Below the pieces are notes generated by a model, which did no database searches, was not told where the DNA came from, and was given only the letters and a program-made list of their open reading frames with translations. Source: Hemicordylus capensis (Eukaryota > Chordata > Lepidosauria > Squamata > Cordylidae). Taken from it: DNA of 64,000 nucleotides. The stretch spans positions 307,843,674 through 307,907,673 of the forward strand of contig NC_069657.1 in the NCBI RefSeq assembly GCF_027244095.1, given 5' to 3'. This document shows, in pieces, positions 63,850 through 64,000 of the stretch (position 1 is its first letter; each line of letters starts with the position of its first letter). The position numbers and the translations under genes are program-made.

Positions 63850-64000
63850 AACATAGGAAGCTGTCTTATACTGAGTCAGACCATTGGTCAATCTAGCTCA
63901 GTATTGTCTCCACTGATTGGCAGTGGCGGTCCAAGATTTCAGGCAGGAGCCTCTCCCAGACCTACCTAGAGATGCCAGGGAGTGTGGCTTGGGCCTTCTG
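63850..64000 (-). mobile_element. tRNA-derived SINE (ACASINE2-like), cut by the window end
   Basis: GAACATAGGAAGCTGTCTTA, CTGAGTCAGACCATTGGTCA and GGCAGGAGCCTCTCCCAGAC are the inverted 3' half of the family. The tRNA-like head lies beyond 64000. Confidence 0.8.

Noticed and set aside
1-64000. CRISPR array, operon or prophage
   Set aside because: There are no regularly spaced identical repeats with unique spacers, no tightly packed prokaryotic-type genes, and both host genes are vertebrate with introns.

Overview
The window is vertebrate nuclear DNA, most likely from a squamate reptile (lizard or snake). The two host genes are split by GT-AG introns and have vertebrate sequence. The repeat load fits a squamate: Sauria-type tRNA SINEs with (AAATA)n tails, other tRNA-derived SINEs, CR1 and L2-clade LINEs, many small hAT-like and one Tigger-like DNA transposon families, a DIRS retrotransposon and one solo LTR. 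Species cannot be read from the sequence. No operons, CRISPR arrays or other bacterial features are present.

Layout: 1-640 lies downstream of the first gene and shows nothing recognisable. COX7A2 (cytochrome c oxidase subunit 7A2) occupies about 640-12230 on the minus strand in four coding exons (12123-12140, 4515-4604, 2228-2312, 797-855) that join to exactly 83 codons plus stop. From 12.3 to 28.2 kb is an intergenic stretch with a solo LTR, an L2-clade LINE, foldback DNA transposons, a pyrimidine minisatellite and a tandem array split by a CR1. TMEM30A (CDC50A, the P4-ATPase flippase beta subunit) occupies 28243-47266 plus UTRs on the minus strand in seven coding exons giving 395 residues. 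From 47.4 to 64 kb is intergenic: an L2-clade LINE, Sauria SINEs, an about 8.3 kb DIRS element (52.08-60.39 kb) with a 2.6 kb LINE nested in it, a foldback element and a CR1. COX7A2 and TMEM30A adjacent on the same strand is the order known from human 6q14.1, where FILIP1 comes next; FILIP1 is not in this window.

The two genes are functionally unrelated. One encodes a small inner-membrane subunit of respiratory complex IV, the other a chaperone and subunit of lipid flippases. Each starts in a GC-rich promoter: paired ETS (NRF-2/GABP) sites lie before COX7A2 and an NRF-1 palindrome before TMEM30A.

I found no convincing new biological system. The points most worth a second look are the nested DIRS/LINE locus, several hAT-like MITE families with clear 8-bp target duplications (some palindromic along their whole length), a three-level SINE/MITE/LINE nest, a MITE sitting 21 bp past a TMEM30A splice donor, a longer N-terminus and altered glycosylation sites in TMEM30A, and a promoter-like TCTCGCGAGA block inside COX7A2 intron 1.
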